From Pseudanabaena sp. Salubria-1 (GTDB taxonomy: Bacteria > Cyanobacteriota > Cyanobacteriia > Pseudanabaenales > Pseudanabaenaceae), in assembly GCA_023336205.1 (NCBI GenBank), contig JALQCR010000016.1, positions 62,001 through 126,000 of the forward strand: DNA of 64,000 nucleotides, written 5' to 3'. The notes under the pieces were generated by a model that did not search any database, was not told where the DNA came from, and saw only the letters and a program-made list of their open reading frames with translations. The position numbers and the translations under genes are program-made. Positions 35,321 through 43,757 of the stretch are shown here, piece by piece (positions within the stretch are counted from its first letter, which is position 1; each line of letters starts with the position of its first letter).

Positions 35321-35397
35321 GATCTTATCTCCTGAAAAGATTCATCGATTTTACTTTGTGCCATATTGCTTTTAGGTTTCTTCATTTAGTTTTACCA

Positions 35398-35491
35398 TTC
35401 AGCTTCCTTGCTACTAGATCTGTGAGTTAAGCCTTTGCCGACTGACGTTCCACTAATCGCTATAAAAGTAATCGCCAAACCTGTCAGCATA
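35398..35491 (-). pseudogene. Decayed copy of the dppC 3' end
   Basis: Reading the minus strand gives LTGLAITFIAISGTSVGKGL then THRSSSKEAEW, which aligns without gaps with the true dppC C-terminus FPGLAITLMTIGLSLVGEGL, TQKFSSKKEQ at 36592-36683. At DNA level roughly 60 of 85 positions match. So the cassette of two genes at 35495-36579 is bracketed by two versions of the dppC end. Confidence 0.75.
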
Positions 35492-35494
35492 GAT

Positions 35495-36184
35495 TTATAT
35501 CTTCCACATTGCAATTAACTCATTTACAAGCATTTGCAATTGTTTTGTAGGCTCATCTAGATTAGGGATTTGATAGCCGTGTATAAGCCGATCGCGTATA
35601 GTTTGAATGACTCTCACTTGATCAAACTGCTCCATCGAAAGCTCACCTTGAGAATATAAATGATTAATCAAAGAGTTGGCAGGAAAGCGTTCTATCGGAA
35701 TTGCAACTTGCCTAGCTTGACGACGCATAGCCGCTTCCAAAACTCCCCATAAATATAAAAAAGCTACTTCCACTTCTCCGATCACTAAAAACTTTTGAGC
35801 CTGTTCTTGGCGTTGCAACATTTGATCCCAAGTCATTAACTCACTATCATTTTGGGGATCGGCTGAAGAGATATCCTCTCCAGTTATCAGTAAAAATCTC
35901 CAACCATGATGCTGAGCTACTATTTCGGCAATTTCTCGATAGCGATCAACTGAGATTTTAGCAATTGAGTTTTTCAGTTCAATTATGTAACCTTCATCCA
36001 ATCCCTTTCTCGCAATAAGATCTGGACAATAATTTCCCAAATCAAAAGGAATCAGAGATTTAGAAGGCTCGATTACAACTTCAAATCCTTGCAATTTATA
36101 TTTTTCTACAATTCCTTGCAATCTATTCTTTTCTAAAACTTTAGCGTCTAAACCCTTTTCAGTTAATTGAGAATCAACAGTCAT
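35495..36184 (-). CDS. PD-(D/E)XK nuclease-like plus HEPN-like protein
   Basis: 229 residues. A restriction-endonuclease-like core spans about 10-105: PDLIARKGLDEGYIIELKNS with Asp55, Glu69 and Lys71. The C-terminal part is a helical HEPN-like domain with TIRDRLIHGY (Arg197 to His202). The combination resembles predicted conflict-type REase/HEPN proteins. Its ATG overlaps the RusA-like gene's stop by 4 bases, so the two are translationally coupled. Nuclease and RNase activities are inferred from motifs only. Confidence 0.65.
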   Translation of the reverse strand: MTVDSQLTEKGLDAKVLEKNRLQGIVEKYKLQGFEVVIEPSKSLIPFDLGNYCPDLIARKGLDEGYIIELKNSIAKISVDRYREIAEIVAQHHGWRFLLITGEDISSADPQNDSELMTWDQMLQRQEQAQKFLVIGEVEVAFLYLWGVLEAAMRRQARQVAIPIERFPANSLINHLYSQGELSMEQFDQVRVIQTIRDRLIHGYQIPNLDEPTKQLQMLVNELIAMWKI

Positions 36185-36579
36185 AAGTAGTCCTCCAATG
36201 GTTTAGATTCAGCAACTCTAACATACACACATTCTATGCCCGATGTTATGCCTTGAACAAGTAGAATTGGACAGAGCGTAAGGTCAAATGTGCCAGATAG
36301 TGCGCGACGATGAGCATCTACATCTGTAATCAGTAAATCATCATCGTAAATAAGTCCAATAAGTGCATCCTGTATTGGTTTGATAATGTTGTCTGTATCA
36401 ACAGGATCGCTGTTGTAAAGATATATCAACGTTAGCTGAAGATCTTTTCCAGAAAAAATTTTTTCTGTCCAAATTTTTGCAGCTTCATTTCTAACATATT
36501 GCTTCCATGCTTGTAAATTCGCGGTTTTTCTTGTTTGCAAAGATACGGGACGCTTAGGAATGAGAAAGTCAAAATACAT
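36181..36579 (-). CDS. RusA-family Holliday-junction endonuclease-like protein
   Basis: 132 residues. The RusA pattern VDTDNIIKPIQDALIGLIYD and the following acidic DDD (residues 60-81) supply the catalytic Asp residues; an N-terminal strand region precedes it. RusA resolvases, usually phage-borne, cut four-way DNA junctions. It is the first gene of a coupled pair with the REase-HEPN gene and begins 12 bases past the dppC stop. Confidence 0.85.
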   Translation of the reverse strand: MYFDFLIPKRPVSLQTRKTANLQAWKQYVRNEAAKIWTEKIFSGKDLQLTLIYLYNSDPVDTDNIIKPIQDALIGLIYDDDLLITDVDAHRRALSGTFDLTLCPILLVQGITSGIECVYVRVAESKPLEDYL

Positions 36580-36591
36580 AGCTACAAAAGG

Positions 36592-37449
36592 TCACTGTTC
36601 TTTCTTGCTACTAAATTTCTGAGTCAAGCCTTCGCCCACCAGTGATAAACCGATTGTCATTAAAGTAATCGCCAATCCAGGGAAAATTGTTGTCCACCAG
36701 ATATTTTCGCCAGTCGAGAGAGCATCGAGAGCTTGCTTGAGATCGTGTCCCCATTCAGGCACATCTTCAGGAATACCTAAGCCCAAAAAGCCTAAACCTG
36801 CCAGAGTCAGAATTGCATCAGCGGCGTTGAGGGCGAAAATTACGGGTAAGCTTTGGATTACGTTAGGCGCGAGATATTTCATTAAGATGGTTTTCGTATC
36901 CGCACCGATCGCTTGAGCAGCTTCGATATAAACTTCGGTTTTCGTACTCACAGTTTGGTTGCGGATTACCCGAAAATATTGGGGGATATAGGCGACACTG
37001 AGCGCGATCGCCGCATTCCAGACACCAGCACCGACCACAAAAGCGATCGTCAGCGAGAGCAATAAACTGGGCAATGTGTAGAGCGCGTCCATCAAAAACA
37101 CTAAGATGCGATCGAGCCAACCACCTTTGTAGCCGCTTAGCATTCCCAAAGGTACGCCGATCGCTAAGCTAATTACAGTTGAGGCAATGGTTACCTGCCA
37201 AGCAACACCAGCACCAGCGATCGTTCTTGTAAATACATCATGTCCCTGTAAATCAGTACCAAACCAATGTTGTGGAGATGGGGGCTGATGGATCGGATTG
37301 CTGAGAAATTCACTGGGATCGGTCAGGATTCCCATCGCTTGCAGCAATGGTGTGGCGATCGCCATCAGCAAAAAAGCAACGCTAATGACGATGCCAACGG
37401 ACATTAACTTTTGGGATACTGACTGCTTAGGCGATTTCATAGGGGACAA
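36592..37449 (-). CDS. Dipeptide/oligopeptide ABC transporter permease (DppC-like)
   Basis: 285 residues, about six membrane segments. N-terminal periplasmic loop HWFGTDLQGHDVFTRTIAGA and the EAA-type cytoplasmic loop EAAQAIGADTKTILMKYLAP identify the OppC/DppC permease group that imports peptides or nickel. Other transporter genes are not adjacent in the window. Divergent from hisA, 113 bases away. Its C-terminus is duplicated, in decayed form, at 35398-35491. Confidence 0.9.
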   Translation of the reverse strand: MSPMKSPKQSVSQKLMSVGIVISVAFLLMAIATPLLQAMGILTDPSEFLSNPIHQPPSPQHWFGTDLQGHDVFTRTIAGAGVAWQVTIASTVISLAIGVPLGMLSGYKGGWLDRILVFLMDALYTLPSLLLSLTIAFVVGAGVWNAAIALSVAYIPQYFRVIRNQTVSTKTEVYIEAAQAIGADTKTILMKYLAPNVIQSLPVIFALNAADAILTLAGLGFLGLGIPEDVPEWGHDLKQALDALSTGENIWWTTIFPGLAITLMTIGLSLVGEGLTQKFSSKKEQ

Positions 37450-37562
37450 AAGGGCAAATTAAAGGGCGAGTTAGACAATAAAAGCGGATTTCCTTGATTT
37501 GTACTATACCGCGATCGCTAAATCTAGATAGAATAAGCTTCTGGGATCGTATGGTAAAAATT

Positions 37563-38327
37563 ATGGATGTAATTCCCGCAATTGATATTTTAGATGGACG
37601 CTGCGTCAGGCTCTATCAGGGGGATTATCAAAAATCAGAAGTATTTGGTGAAGACCCCGTTGAGGTTGCTCAGCGTTGGTATGACCAAGGCGCTAAGTAT
37701 TTGCATGTGGTTGATTTGGATGGTGCAAAGGAAGGCAAGCCGAAAAACTTAAAGGTAATTGAGGCGATCGCCCGATCAATTCCGATGCGAGTACAGATGG
37801 GTGGCGGTTTGCGCGATCGCGAAAGTATCGTGTCAGTGCTAAATTCTGGCGTGAGTCGGGTGATTTTAGGCACTGCGGCGGTGGAAAGCTCGCAACTAGT
37901 TGCCAATATCTGTGCAGAATTCCCTGAACAAATCATGATCGGCATTGATGCTCGTAATGGCAAGGTTGCCACGAGAGGCTGGTTGACCAATTCGGATGTA
38001 ACGGCTGTGGATCTTGCCAGACGCATGACTTCTGTGGGCATCGCAGGAATTATCTATACAGATATTCATCGCGATGGCACGATGCAGGGGCCAAATATCG
38101 AAGCTTTGCGTCAACTTGCCGAAAATGTCGATGTGCCAGTAATTGCTTCAGGTGGCGTTAGTTCGATTACGGATCTGTTAAATCTGGTATCGCTGGAATC
38201 CGTCGGCGTGAAGGGTGCAATCGTCGGCAAAGCCATCTACACAGGTGACATTCAGCTCAAAGAAGCTATTCGGGCTGTGGGTAATGGGCGTTGGCAAGAT
38301 GTGATTGATAACTCAGCGATCGCCTAA
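37563..38327 (+). CDS. hisA: Phosphoribosylformimino-5-aminoimidazole carboxamide ribotide isomerase
   Basis: 254 residues from ATG 37563 (MDVIPAIDILDGRCVRLYQG); ATG 37551 (4 residues earlier) is also possible. TIM-barrel HisA with catalytic Asp in the first motif, GGGLRDRESI and IYTDIHRDGTMQGPN (second catalytic Asp region), and IASGGVSS phosphate loop. Catalyses the Amadori isomerisation (ProFAR to PRFAR), the fourth step of histidine biosynthesis, in the cytoplasm. Isolated from other his genes, as usual in cyanobacteria. Confidence 0.95.
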   Translation: MDVIPAIDILDGRCVRLYQGDYQKSEVFGEDPVEVAQRWYDQGAKYLHVVDLDGAKEGKPKNLKVIEAIARSIPMRVQMGGGLRDRESIVSVLNSGVSRVILGTAAVESSQLVANICAEFPEQIMIGIDARNGKVATRGWLTNSDVTAVDLARRMTSVGIAGIIYTDIHRDGTMQGPNIEALRQLAENVDVPVIASGGVSSITDLLNLVSLESVGVKGAIVGKAIYTGDIQLKEAIRAVGNGRWQDVIDNSAIA

Positions 38328-38335
38328 AATTCTAC

Positions 38336-38378
38336 AAAACCCCAAAGAGATTCGCGTCGCGAATCTCTTTGGGGTTTT
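38336..38378. terminator. Perfect hairpin between hisA and the C39-like gene
   Basis: 20-bp stem (AAAACCCCAAAGAGATTCGC, loop GTC) with T-rich end for hisA; followed by a second stem ACAAAGC...GCTTTGT at 38384-38412. Both genes converge on it. Confidence 0.85.
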
Positions 38379-38412
38379 ATGTTACAAAGCACTGCGGAGC
38401 AGAGCTTTGTAA

Positions 38413-40266
38413 TTATTTGGGCAGAATGAAATGCGCCCATACATCGCCATCGACACCACACATATCGCGCATGTAAATGTATGGATAGCGCAAACTCTTT
38501 CCTTCGGTTTGGCTATAGCCTATAAGAGCATTACCATAAGGATCATGGACGATATATCCCTGCTCATCGAAGCCGATGATCGTAATGATATGTCCGCCGT
38601 GGGTGAAGTAGCCCCCGATGACAACGGGACGATTAGCGATAATTTCCTGTTGGATTTGTGACCATGTGCGAGTAGTGCTAAAGTTGCCGCCAAAACCATA
38701 AGCCCGATAAAGCATCTGTAACACCGAATTATCAGTACGAGCTTGTCTACCGTGTCGATCGATTACCCATTGATATAGCTCATCTTCTAGCTGTTGTCGC
38801 GGATTACGCGATCGCCTACCGTGAAAAGCTAACACCATTGCGATCGAGGTGACATTACAAGTCACAAAAGGATCTCGCGGATTATCTAATTGCGAAAAAT
38901 AGGGCACGCCTAAAACCTTACGCTTGGGCGTAATCTCGATCGCCTTATTGCCTTGCTGAAGGTTGACATGCCCCGCAAATACAAAGCCCGACTTGCCCAG
39001 AGGTGGTACATCATCATTTAAAGTGACTTGGAAATGAATATCGGTCAGGCTATAGCTATCCAGACCGAACACATCACCTGTGTTGAGGGGTGCTAATTCA
39101 TTTGCCGCTAACTGCCGCGCATCAATGGGGCGCTTCTTAAGTACAGTGTTTTGCCTAACGGTCAAGGTTTTCATGTCAGGATCGAACAGGATCTGCTTGC
39201 CATTTTTGGTGATGCTGATATGCCGCGCATAGAAAAAACCTACATTTCCAATCGGGGCAATCGCGGAGGTAAACTTCACGCGAAAATGACCATTAACCGT
39301 CGCATAGCCACTAATCGGATAGGTCGTACCAGCCTTAACCATGATTTTTTGTGAATCGGAGAGGCTACTAGCATTTTGTGACGATGCTTTCAAAAAGGTG
39401 TCAGTAATCACCGTGGCGATCGCACCTTTAATCGGGATATCACTAACATCAGCAGGATTCGAGAAATCAAGGGATTCGCCCAGTTTCGATAATTCCACAT
39501 GGGGCAAGAAAAAGAACCCAACATGTCCGACAGGAGCTAAGGGTTGCGCCAACTTAACTTGGACATGGTTAGCGGCGATCGTAAAATTTCCATCCAATAA
39601 AAATTTTGTCCCCGCTTTCACCTCGACTTTTTGGGTAAATGGCAAAGACTGCGAAGCCGCAGTGGAAATCTTGAAAATCGTGTCTTGCTTCACCGTCAGC
39701 GTAATCGGTGCAATCAAATCCACATGGGGAGAGTAGAAATAACCAAAGGCTCCCATCGGTGCGATCGGTTGCTTGAGTAAAACCTTGATATGTCCATCGA
39801 CAGAGCCATAACGCAATACTTCAAGGGTTTGTCCAGCCAGCACATCGACCTTACCATTCGGCGGTAAAGTCCCTGAATCCGCAGGAGAAGCTTTAAAACG
39901 AGTAGCTTGCTTGGTTATCAAGGCGATGTCAGGATTCTTAACTAAAATATTGACGATCAACTCAGCCAAAAGCTGATTATTTGCACCAATCGCTCGCACC
40001 CGCAAAAATGTCGCCATCGCAGTTGGTAAACCAGCCGTAATTTTTACCTGCCAAGTACCTGTCGTGGCGTTAAGTTGCACCGCAACTGGGGCATCGTTGG
40101 CTAAGGTGACGAGAATTTGTAAAACTTGAGTAAAGTCGGCTGTCCCTGCGATCGCAATTTCGCGATTGACCACTACCTCACTGGGCGCTTGGGTAATCGC
40201 GATCGCTGTTTGCACTGGTGCAGGGGCAGGAGCATTAACAGGTGCATTATTTGAAGCGGCTGTCAT
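38413..40266 (-). CDS. C39-like papain-fold peptidase with repeated SH3-like modules
   Basis: 617 residues. Residues 20-110 look like an Ig-like domain. Four modules of about 80 residues then repeat, each ending in an APxGxVGFFYxxHV-type motif (MGAFGYFYSPHV, VGHVGFFFLPHV, IGNVGFFYARHI, LGKSGFVFAGHV). From residue 455 a C39-type peptidase domain begins: VPYFSQLDN...CNVTSIAMVL with nucleophile Cys, GGHIITIIGFDEQG with His and VHDPYGN with Asp. No signal peptide is obvious, and no bacteriocin or transporter gene is adjacent, so an exported leader-peptidase role is not supported. It may be a cell-wall or surface protease. Confidence 0.75.
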   Translation of the reverse strand: MTAASNNAPVNAPAPAPVQTAIAITQAPSEVVVNREIAIAGTADFTQVLQILVTLANDAPVAVQLNATTGTWQVKITAGLPTAMATFLRVRAIGANNQLLAELIVNILVKNPDIALITKQATRFKASPADSGTLPPNGKVDVLAGQTLEVLRYGSVDGHIKVLLKQPIAPMGAFGYFYSPHVDLIAPITLTVKQDTIFKISTAASQSLPFTQKVEVKAGTKFLLDGNFTIAANHVQVKLAQPLAPVGHVGFFFLPHVELSKLGESLDFSNPADVSDIPIKGAIATVITDTFLKASSQNASSLSDSQKIMVKAGTTYPISGYATVNGHFRVKFTSAIAPIGNVGFFYARHISITKNGKQILFDPDMKTLTVRQNTVLKKRPIDARQLAANELAPLNTGDVFGLDSYSLTDIHFQVTLNDDVPPLGKSGFVFAGHVNLQQGNKAIEITPKRKVLGVPYFSQLDNPRDPFVTCNVTSIAMVLAFHGRRSRNPRQQLEDELYQWVIDRHGRQARTDNSVLQMLYRAYGFGGNFSTTRTWSQIQQEIIANRPVVIGGYFTHGGHIITIIGFDEQGYIVHDPYGNALIGYSQTEGKSLRYPYIYMRDMCGVDGDVWAHFILPK

Positions 40267-40298
40267 TACTGTTTCTCTGTTGACTACTGCCTCTATTA

Positions 40299-40443
40299 CA
40301 ACACTTTGCGCTCAGACCCAAACCAATAAATTTTTTAAAAGTGTTGCAAAGCAACACTTTTAAAAAATTTATTTTGGTGCGCTCATTCTCTAAACCCAAA
40401 AAGTAAAGGCGGCACGAAGCGCCGCCTTTACTTTTTGGGTTTT
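40299..40443. repeat. Palindromic repeat, GATCAAAC family copy 4, plus hairpin
   Basis: A stem on TTTTAAAAGTGTTGC-AAA-GCAACACTTTTAAAA (about 40332-40371) flanked by GCGCTCAGACCCAAACC, in inverse orientation to the other copies. Then a perfect stem 40392-40413 with 40422-40443 (AAACCCAAAAAGTAAAGGCG...). This occupies the upstream region of the C39-like gene. Confidence 0.75.
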
Positions 40444-40507
40444 GTCTTGCCTTTGCATGAGAAAATAGCACAAACATCTCTAGAATTAACTAGATACGGG
40501 TATTGTT

Positions 40508-40702
40508 ATGGGCTTTGCTGATTATTCGATCGCTGAGATCGCGGAAGACTACAAACTCACCCTTGAGTCTGTATTTAAACTATGCGATCGCCTTGGGATC
40601 GCTTACCAAGATGCCGAAACCAAACTTGCTTTGGAAGACGCAAAAGCCGTAATCATGGCATCCGAAGCCCAAAATTCTAAAACCTCTTTCAAAAATCCCT
40701 AA
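40508..40702 (+). CDS. Small conserved cyanobacterial protein, HTH-like
   Basis: 64 residues (MGFADYSIAEIAEDYKLTLE). The first 35 residues read as a helix-turn-helix (IAEIAEDYKLTLESVFKLCD), similar in style to the IF-2 N-terminal-associated helix-turn-helix used in some cyanobacterial small proteins. It precedes psbV by 90 bases on the same strand. Function unknown; a regulatory role is plausible. Confidence 0.6.
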   Translation: MGFADYSIAEIAEDYKLTLESVFKLCDRLGIAYQDAETKLALEDAKAVIMASEAQNSKTSFKNP

Positions 40703-40792
40703 AAACTCCAAAGAGTAATCGCGATCGCAAAATCGCAATAAATCTTTGAGATTAGGTTAAATTCTTTTAGATAAACTTAGATAAATTAAGTT

Positions 40793-41302
40793 ATGTCCGT
40801 AATTATGAACAAAAATTCTTTTAAATATTTAGCGGTGGCGATCGCATTCGTAATGCTAGCCTTCCAGCTTTTTACCACCAGCGTCAGCGCTGCCGACATT
40901 CCGATCGCTCTACGTACCGTTCCCCTTAACGAAAGCACCAATATTGTCTTAACCCAAAAAGACATTGCTAAGGGCAAGAAATTATTTTCTAATGCCTGTG
41001 CTACCTGTCACCTTGGCGGTGCAACTTTTACCAATCCCAACGTCAACCTTTCTCCTGAATCCTTGGCTGGAGCTAATCCAGTACGTAACAACGTCCTTGG
41101 TTTGGTAGATTTCATGAAAAAGCCTACTACCTATGACGGTGTTACTGAAATCTATGACGTTCACCCCAGTCTCAAGAGCACCGATATTTTCCCCATCATG
41201 CGTGGACTTACCGACAATGACCTCAAGCTAATTGCTGGTTATATCCTGTACGAACCTAATGTTAGAGGTATCGGCTGGGGCGGCGGAAAGATATACTATT
41301 AA
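40793..41302 (+). CDS. psbV: Photosystem II cytochrome c550
   Basis: 169 residues. Signal peptide (VAIAFVMLAFQLFTTSVSAA), mature start near ADIPIALRTV, single haem site CATCH, axial His in the later part (YDVHPSL), and the C-terminal GGGKIYY typical of PsbV. A thylakoid-lumen extrinsic subunit that stabilises the oxygen-evolving complex. ATG 40793 is used; ATG 40805 also precedes the same signal. Plastocyanin follows 140 bases downstream in the same direction. Confidence 0.9.
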   Translation: MSVIMNKNSFKYLAVAIAFVMLAFQLFTTSVSAADIPIALRTVPLNESTNIVLTQKDIAKGKKLFSNACATCHLGGATFTNPNVNLSPESLAGANPVRNNVLGLVDFMKKPTTYDGVTEIYDVHPSLKSTDIFPIMRGLTDNDLKLIAGYILYEPNVRGIGWGGGKIYY

Positions 41303-41442
41303 GCGAATAATGTAGCGTACTAGTCATACGCCACATTGAAGTAAGCTAATTTTATTAGCTTTTTCCTACGTGTTTTAGTTGCTTTGATTCGAGTCGAGTC
41401 GAATTAGTGCAAGTCAAGTTGAATTTTAGTCGGTAATTAATC

Positions 41443-41817
41443 ATGAATATTTCTTCCTTTGCGAAAAAGCTAGGTTTAGTGATTGCTAGCCTTTTGTTTG
41501 TTGTTGGTAGCTTCTTTATGTCAGTAAGCCCTGCTGCTGCTGATACTGTCACCGTTAAGATGGGTTCTGATGGTGGTCAGCTAGTATTCGAGCCTAAAGT
41601 GGTCACAATCAAAGTAGGCGATACTGTCAAATGGGTTAACAACAAAGCTTTCCCTCACAATGTTGTGTTTGACGGTCATGCAGAACTTTCTCATAAGAAG
41701 CTAGCGCAAAAGCCTAAGGCTGAGCTAGAGTCCACCTTTAATGAAGCTGGTGAGTTCGCTTACTATTGCTCTCCCCACCGTGGCGCTGGTATGCAAGGTA
41801 AAGTAGTTGTTCAATAA
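41443..41817 (+). CDS. petE: Plastocyanin
   Basis: 124 residues with a signal peptide cut near SPAAAD. Type-I copper ligands are present: His in FPHNVVFD, and YYCSPHRGAGM with Cys, His and Met. Soluble lumenal carrier between cytochrome b6f and photosystem I. Upstream sequence carries a short repeated motif, GAGTCGAGTCGAATTAG with GTCAAGTTGAATTTTAG, that may be regulatory, but no known site was recognised; copper control is usual in the family. A strong terminator follows. Confidence 0.95.
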   Translation: MNISSFAKKLGLVIASLLFVVGSFFMSVSPAAADTVTVKMGSDGGQLVFEPKVVTIKVGDTVKWVNNKAFPHNVVFDGHAELSHKKLAQKPKAELESTFNEAGEFAYYCSPHRGAGMQGKVVVQ

Positions 41818-41837
41818 CAGCTAAGCTTTTTTCCCGC

Positions 41838-41874
41838 AAAAAAGAGGTGCAAACATTGTTTGCACCTCTTTTTT
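41838..41874 (+). terminator. Rho-independent terminator of petE
   Basis: Perfect 17-bp stem (AAAAAAGAGGTGCAAAC, loop ATT) followed by a T-tract, beginning 20 bases after the petE stop. Confidence 0.9.
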
Positions 41875-41954
41875 GTTTTAAGTGATTTGCGATCGCTTTG
41901 ATGTAATTGATGAAGATGGATTATCATCCTATCTAAATGTCATAATTATCAAAG

Positions 41955-43484
41955 ATGGCTTTCCAAAAAATTTCATTCAGCATGAGTAACTGTCTTTGTC
42001 TTGCTTGCGATCGTTCAAACTCAATAACAACCAAGTTTTGCAGTCAATGCGGCGCTAAGTTGCAAATTCAAGAGCGTTATCGCGCTTTGAAGGTAATCGG
42101 ACAAGGGGGATTTGGTAAGACTTTTTTGGCTCAGGATGAGTCGAAGCCATCACAGCCTCGTTGTGTGATTAAGCAGTTTGCGTTTGAGACGATCAATCCT
42201 AATGCGAGTCAAGGGACTTTGGATGTTGCCATCAGGTTATTTGAGCAGGAGGCAAAACGGCTTGATGATTTGGGTAAGCATCCGCAAATTCCTGAACTTC
42301 TATCTTTTACAATTCATGAGGGTAAGCAGTACCTCATCCAAGAGTTTATCGATGGTGAGACTTTGGAACAGGAGTTAAGGCGTGTTGGTGCTTTTAGTGA
42401 GCAGCAGGTGCGGGATGTATTGGTGGAGGTGCTGCAAATCTTGGAGTTTGTGCATAGCAAGTCGGTAATTCATCGCGATATTTCGCCAGACAATATCATT
42501 CGGCGGCGCAGTGATCAAAAGTTAGTGCTGGTAGATTTTGGGGCGGCAAAACACGCAACGGCGACGTTGTTGGCAAAAACGGGGACGGGCATCGGGAAGC
42601 CAAGTTATGGCGCTCCTGAGCAAATGTTGGGTAAGTCGGTATTTCAGAGCGATTTGTTTGGATTGGGTGTGACTTGTTTGCATTTGCTCACGAATGTGGA
42701 ACCGTTTACGCTCTATGACGTTTTGGAGAATGAATATCAATGGCGACAGTTTTTGAATGGGAAGGTGGTGAGCGATGAGTTTGAGAAGCTGTTAGATCAG
42801 ATGACTGCTTACAGGGTTAAAGAACGCTCAAGTTCAGTTGTGGAAGCTTTACGAGAGTTAGGAATTACTCGTATCAACACTGTAAGCACTTCTTCTAGTT
42901 ATAGTTTTAAATCTGCTGACTTACCTTTTGAACATCGTTTCTCCGTTATATCAGTCAAATCACACCAGAATAATCACCAAGCTAGTATTCACTACCCTAT
43001 TGAATATGGCAATTTAGAGAGATTGTTAAAAGCGAAAAAATGGAGACAAGCCGATGTAATGACAGGAATCATAATGCTAAAAGTCACAAATCGCCAAAAG
43101 GAGGGTTGGCTAGATGCTACGAATATTCAAAATTTTCCTTGTCCAGATTTGCTAACTATTGATCACCTCTGGTCTCATTACAGCAACTATCGATTTGGGT
43201 TTAGTGTGCAGAAAAATTTGTGGTTACAATATGGCAGCCAGAGCGGTGTGTATAAATCTGAAATATGGCAAAAGTTTGCAACAAAGCTGGGTTGGTACAG
43301 TACTAGAAGCAATAAGTGGCTAACTCATGATGAATTTATGCAAAATACGAAAAATGGTAATGATGCACTTCTTGCTAGTCTACCTATGGACTATGCTATT
43401 CCAAAGAATTCGATAGAAGGCAATTTTGTAAGTCTAGATAGTATTGAATCGGTTACAAAAGTAATTTCAAGATGCAATAGATGA
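41955..43484 (+). CDS. Serine/threonine kinase with GUN4 domain
   Basis: 509 residues. An N-terminal zinc ribbon (CLACDRSN, CSQCGAKL) is followed by a Ser/Thr kinase: GQGGFGKTFLA, VIKQF Lys, VIHRDISPDNII and VDFGAAK. A C-terminal GUN4 domain spans about 350-505 (LLKAKKWRQADVMTGIIMLK, LLTIDHLWSHYSNYRFGFSV), the porphyrin-binding fold that stimulates Mg-chelatase in GUN4. Kinase-GUN4 fusions are known in cyanobacteria. It may couple tetrapyrrole level to phosphorylation. ATG 41982 is an alternative start. Confidence 0.9.
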   Translation: MAFQKISFSMSNCLCLACDRSNSITTKFCSQCGAKLQIQERYRALKVIGQGGFGKTFLAQDESKPSQPRCVIKQFAFETINPNASQGTLDVAIRLFEQEAKRLDDLGKHPQIPELLSFTIHEGKQYLIQEFIDGETLEQELRRVGAFSEQQVRDVLVEVLQILEFVHSKSVIHRDISPDNIIRRRSDQKLVLVDFGAAKHATATLLAKTGTGIGKPSYGAPEQMLGKSVFQSDLFGLGVTCLHLLTNVEPFTLYDVLENEYQWRQFLNGKVVSDEFEKLLDQMTAYRVKERSSSVVEALRELGITRINTVSTSSSYSFKSADLPFEHRFSVISVKSHQNNHQASIHYPIEYGNLERLLKAKKWRQADVMTGIIMLKVTNRQKEGWLDATNIQNFPCPDLLTIDHLWSHYSNYRFGFSVQKNLWLQYGSQSGVYKSEIWQKFATKLGWYSTRSNKWLTHDEFMQNTKNGNDALLASLPMDYAIPKNSIEGNFVSLDSIESVTKVISRCNR

Positions 43485-43499
43485 GAATCAATAAAATCC

Positions 43500-43705
43500 T
43501 GTAGGGGCAGAGCATTACCGCCACAATTTATGAATTTTGCAATCCATTTAAATCGGTAATGCTCTGCCCTAAACCTTCGCAAATCACCACAATCCCCAAA
43601 CCGCAGGGATAAGCGATCGGTCACAGCGAAGAGGGTAAAGCATTTGCGTATATAGATTTCGGTGATAATTTATGAATGTCGGCGCAAATGCTCTACCCCT
43701 ACATT
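43500..43705. repeat. GTAGGGGC-type repeat element, copy 2
   Basis: Begins TGTAGGGGCAGAGCATTACC and ends GCGCAAATGCTCTACCCCTA, with an internal stem (AGCATTACCG...CGGTAATGCT). About 205 bp, no ORF. Confidence 0.8.
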
Positions 43706-43757
43706 TATAAAAAATTACTTTTTGTTAAAATAAAAATAATCAACGCTGTTACTTTCT

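Larger units (their letters stand above)
32961..35364 (-). pseudogene. ApeA-like HEPN-domain protein, split by IS30
   Basis: The longest piece (34145-32961) gives 394 residues with a C-terminal HEPN domain: RxxxxH motif RSKLVHDG after EVVNAVRELYNL. Upstream of 34145 the frame stays open to 34234. Across the IS30 element an ATG at 35364 begins MAQSKIDESFQEIR; removing the element and one GATC copy joins it in frame to SLIDFLKSRTEAPKEKPLSL and on to NLNYEEALHYHKCL, giving about 438 residues. ApeA-like HEPN proteins are RNases; several act in phage defence. The gene seems disrupted only by the insertion. Confidence 0.8.

Noticed and set aside
34235..36579. A single large defence island including IS30 as cargo carrier
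   Set aside because: IS30 is a simple insertion within the HEPN gene with its own target repeat; the RusA pair has separate boundaries at the dppC ends.
38413..40266. C39 peptidase as part of a bacteriocin export system
   Set aside because: No ABC transporter domain, leader peptide or precursor gene is present next to it.
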